DNA from: Chryseosolibacter sp044507775
GTDB taxonomy: Bacteria > Bacteroidota > Bacteroidia > Cytophagales > Cyclobacteriaceae
Direction: 5' to 3'
Assembly (NCBI GenBank): GCA_044507775.1
Contig: JBIQIY010000027.1
Coordinates: forward strand, 13,899-77,898
Length of the DNA stretch: 64,000 nt
The notes under the pieces were generated by a model. The model was not told the origin of the DNA, ran no database searches, and saw only the letters and a list, made by a program, of their open reading frames with translations. Positions within the stretch are counted from its first letter, which is position 1. Each line of letters opens with the position of its first letter. Positions 61,657 through 64,000 of this stretch are shown one piece after another. Both the position numbers and the translations under genes were made by a program.

Positions 61657-63150
61657 ATGACCAGACTCACCTCAATTCTGCTGCTTCAACTCATAATGCT
61701 GGTTGGCTTTGCAGAAGTAAATCCGTACACGCAACCGGAAGGACAAATTTTTCTGAATGAACCCACAGGCAAAGACAACCTCGCTTACCGATGGGGCAAA
61801 GTAGCGCTGATGGCCACCGCCAACGACACAGAAAAGTTCAACCCAAGGCCAACGATCACGTCGCGATACCTCGCGCTGGTCTTTACATCGGTTTTCGACG
61901 CGTGGTCGAGGTACGACGCAAATGCTATTCCGGTGTATCTGGAAAATGTAGCGAGACGCCCCGAGTCGGAGCATACGCTCAGGAACAAAGAGATCGCAAT
62001 AAGCTACGCTGCATATCGCGCGATGAGTGAGTATTTCTACACAGATGAACCGATGTTCAGGGAATTCATGATCAAGCTGGGACTCGATCCGGATAATTCA
62101 TCTGTTGACCCGACGACACCGGAAGGAATCGGCAACCTCGCGGCCAAAACAATTATCCAAAAAAGGCATAGTGATGGATCAAACCAGTATGGTGACGAAG
62201 GCGAATCGAATGGAAAACCCTATTTTGATTATAGTCACTACAAACCGGTGAACACGCCTGATGAAAATATCGACCTAAACAGGTGGCAATCAAAATACTT
62301 TTCAGATGGAAAGGGCGGAAAGTTCGCGCCTAACTGCCTTACACCATATTGGCACAAGGTGCGACCAATAGCCCTTCTGTCGGCAGACCAGTTCCGGCCC
62401 GCGCCACCGCCGATGGTCGGCTCCCGCGAACTTCAAAAAGACGTAAAGGAAGTCGTAGAGTTACAAGCCAATCTTACCGATGAACAAAAAGCGCTGGTTG
62501 AATTCATGAGAGATGGTCCCAAGTCCGTTCAGCAGGCCGGTCACTGGCTTGTCTTTGCACAAGACGTCTCTGTTAGAGATGAGCATACGCTGGACGAAGA
62601 TGTTAAGATGTATTTCCTCAACCAGGTCACTGCGATGGATGCATTCATTGCGTGCTGGGAGAGCAAAATGTACTACGATTATGCCCGGCCATACGCTCTC
62701 GTCCATGCGATGTACAAAGACAAAAGAATTGTGGGATGGGGAGGTCCGGGAATCGGAATGGTGAGAATGAAGGGACAAGAGTGGAGACCGTATTCACCAG
62801 ACACGTTCTTATGTCCACCCTTCCCGGGTTATGTATCCGGCCATAGCGCAGTAAGTGGCGCTTGCGGTGAAGCGTTGAAACTCTTCACCGGAAGTGACGA
62901 GTTTGGCATCGAAGTGAAACTGGTCGCCGGCGCATTGACACATCCCGATAACCTTGGAAAGGAAGTAACGCTGAAGTTTCCAACCTTTAGCAAGACGGTT
63001 GAAATGGCCGGCATTTCCCGTGTGCTGGGTGGCTATCACATTCAGGCTGACAACACCGCCGGGATCGCGCTGGGAAAGAACGTAGCTCATCAGGCCTGGA
63101 AGTTCTACAACAAACACATCGGCAATTCACTGGATGATGATCAGTTCTAG
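61657..63150 (+). CDS. Vanadium-dependent haloperoxidase/PAP2-family secreted protein
   Basis: 497 residues with a short signal peptide (LLQLIMLVGFAEV). The PAP2/haloperoxidase active site is GYVSGHSAVSGACGEAL and the C-terminal MAGISRVLGGYHIQADNTAG with Arg and the apical His. Length and the preceding helical domain (VTAMDAFIACWESKMYYDYARP) fit the vanadium haloperoxidase-like branch rather than a small phosphatase. Whether it uses vanadate is unproven. It follows the terminator, 275 bp away, so it is a separate transcription unit. Confidence 0.88.
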   Translation: MTRLTSILLLQLIMLVGFAEVNPYTQPEGQIFLNEPTGKDNLAYRWGKVALMATANDTEKFNPRPTITSRYLALVFTSVFDAWSRYDANAIPVYLENVARRPESEHTLRNKEIAISYAAYRAMSEYFYTDEPMFREFMIKLGLDPDNSSVDPTTPEGIGNLAAKTIIQKRHSDGSNQYGDEGESNGKPYFDYSHYKPVNTPDENIDLNRWQSKYFSDGKGGKFAPNCLTPYWHKVRPIALLSADQFRPAPPPMVGSRELQKDVKEVVELQANLTDEQKALVEFMRDGPKSVQQAGHWLVFAQDVSVRDEHTLDEDVKMYFLNQVTAMDAFIACWESKMYYDYARPYALVHAMYKDKRIVGWGGPGIGMVRMKGQEWRPYSPDTFLCPPFPGYVSGHSAVSGACGEALKLFTGSDEFGIEVKLVAGALTHPDNLGKEVTLKFPTFSKTVEMAGISRVLGGYHIQADNTAGIALGKNVAHQAWKFYNKHIGNSLDDDQF

Positions 63151-63276
63151 AGTTCAGATTTATGCGATAGCGATACCCGCTGACTAGCGCTCATTATTGT
63201 GATGACCAGGTTCAACGGGCGTTTTGAAGAAGAATATTTGCGAGTCAAAGAAAGAGGTAGAAGGGAAAATAAATAA

Positions 63277-64000
63277 ATGGGCAACCACCACAACATGCGC
63301 ACAAAATTTCACATCAGCACTGCGGCACTTATCATTCCAGCCGTCTTATTTCTGTCCGGCTGCAATGAACGGACGCCTGAAGTCGACGGAAGTGTTGTCC
63401 CGTTGTTTAAGAAAGTAAACGCCTCGGAAAGCGGTGTCACATTCAGCAACGTGGTGGAAGAAAAATTTGAAAACTATTTCGACTTTTTCGCATACATATA
63501 CAACGGTGGCGGAGTCGCTGTAGGCGATATCAACAACGACGGATTGCCGGACCTCTACTTTACAGGTAACGAAGTTCCGAACAAGCTGTATCTCAACCAG
63601 GGAAACCTGAAGTTCGTCGACATTACTGCCAGCGCAGGCGTTGACGGAGGCTCGGGATGGGACAATGGCGTCACGATGGTCGACATTAACCACGATAACC
63701 TTCTCGACATCTATGTGTGTCGCGGCGGCTGGCAGGACTCCGATGAACAGCGGCGCAATCTGCTGTTTATAAACCAGGGCGATCTTACTTTCAAAGAAAG
63801 TGCCCGCGAATACGGACTGGCGGAAGACGGCTACTCCATGCAAGCTTCCTTCTTTGACATGGATAACGACAACGATCTTGACGTCTACATTACAAACCGT
63901 CCAGATTCATTCTATCTTCCACTGACTGAAATGTCAAAGCGGCGATTTGAAAATCTGGACAAAAACCGCGACAAGCTATACGTAAACGAAAATGGCAAAT
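63277..64000 (+). CDS. FG-GAP/ASPIC-type lipoprotein (3' end outside the window)
   Basis: At least 241 residues from the ATG at 63277; an in-frame ATG at 63295 is also possible. Lipobox FLSGC. Four propeller-type calcium loops: GDINNDGLPDLYF, VDINHDNLLDIYVC, FDMDNDNDLDVYITN and a following VNENG segment. This is the ASPIC/UnbV-type FG-GAP protein frequent in Bacteroidota, often next to SusCD loci. The gene runs out of the window, so any C-terminal domain is unseen. Confidence 0.85.
   Translation, partial: MGNHHNMRTKFHISTAALIIPAVLFLSGCNERTPEVDGSVVPLFKKVNASESGVTFSNVVEEKFENYFDFFAYIYNGGGVAVGDINNDGLPDLYFTGNEVPNKLYLNQGNLKFVDITASAGVDGGSGWDNGVTMVDINHDNLLDIYVCRGGWQDSDEQRRNLLFINQGDLTFKESAREYGLAEDGYSMQASFFDMDNDNDLDVYITNRPDSFYLPLTEMSKRRFENLDKNRDKLYVNENGK

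Overview
The window looks like chromosomal DNA of a Bacteroidota bacterium, most likely a soil or sediment Cytophagales-type organism. The evidence is a SusC/SusD pair, lipoproteins carrying PVC-type CxxCH cytochrome domains with HEAT repeats, FG-GAP/VCBS lipoproteins, YceI proteins and a Tat-dependent phospholipase C. The genus is not provable from this sequence. I saw no rRNA, tRNA, CRISPR array, prophage or complete insertion sequence.

Layout. 1-1830 (minus): a DHDPS/NAL-family aldolase, cut by the window edge, and a NAD-dependent epimerase. 2127-4780 (plus): an unknown lipoprotein and a secreted TIM-barrel protein. 5100-6356: an MFS transporter. 6545-11973 (minus): a split YbhFSRG-like ABC exporter (two permeases, two ATPases, HlyD) whose leading TolC gene has lost its 5' half. 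12200-17861: an accessory stress cluster with two SPW membrane proteins, a Cys-rich copper-binding four-helix protein, a zinc formaldehyde/alcohol dehydrogenase, a VKOR-domain protein and an SDR. 17959-21161: two tandem repeat arrays in opposite orientation around a GxxExxY (PDDEXK-like) gene. 21190-23901: a beta-carbonic anhydrase, a lipoprotein and a membrane protein. 24207-29769 (minus): a GH20 hexosaminidase, a 966-residue CxxCH lipoprotein and a Tat-exported TIM-barrel isomerase. 30150-36014: two small unknowns, an MFS exporter, a flavin amine oxidase and a P2-type cation ATPase. 36197-38838: YceI, outer-membrane barrel, YceI. 38850-43988: phospholipase C, a beta-propeller lipoprotein, mobA and a nitrate-reductase-associated protein. 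44126-49576: a 1278-residue DUF6807/PVC fusion and an FG-GAP protein. 49708-63150: a catabolic or uptake locus. From 63277: the start of a second FG-GAP lipoprotein, cut by the window end.

How the genes work together. The clearest functional unit is 49708-60873: SusC, SusD, a tandem carboxymuconolactone-decarboxylase-like protein, a PEP-hydrolase-like TIM-barrel enzyme overlapping a Tm-1-like (UPF0261) protein, and an acetate-type transporter. Divergent from SusC is a sigma-54 activator whose sensor domain is a clear homologue of the TIM-barrel enzyme. This reads as regulation by an enzyme-derived sensor of a non-glycan SusCD locus. The other notable features are the head-to-head repeat arrays around the GxxExxY gene, several heptanucleotide repeat arrays interrupted by small palindromic elements, and an inverted TGTCCTGAGC element that supplies the stop codons of two converging genes.
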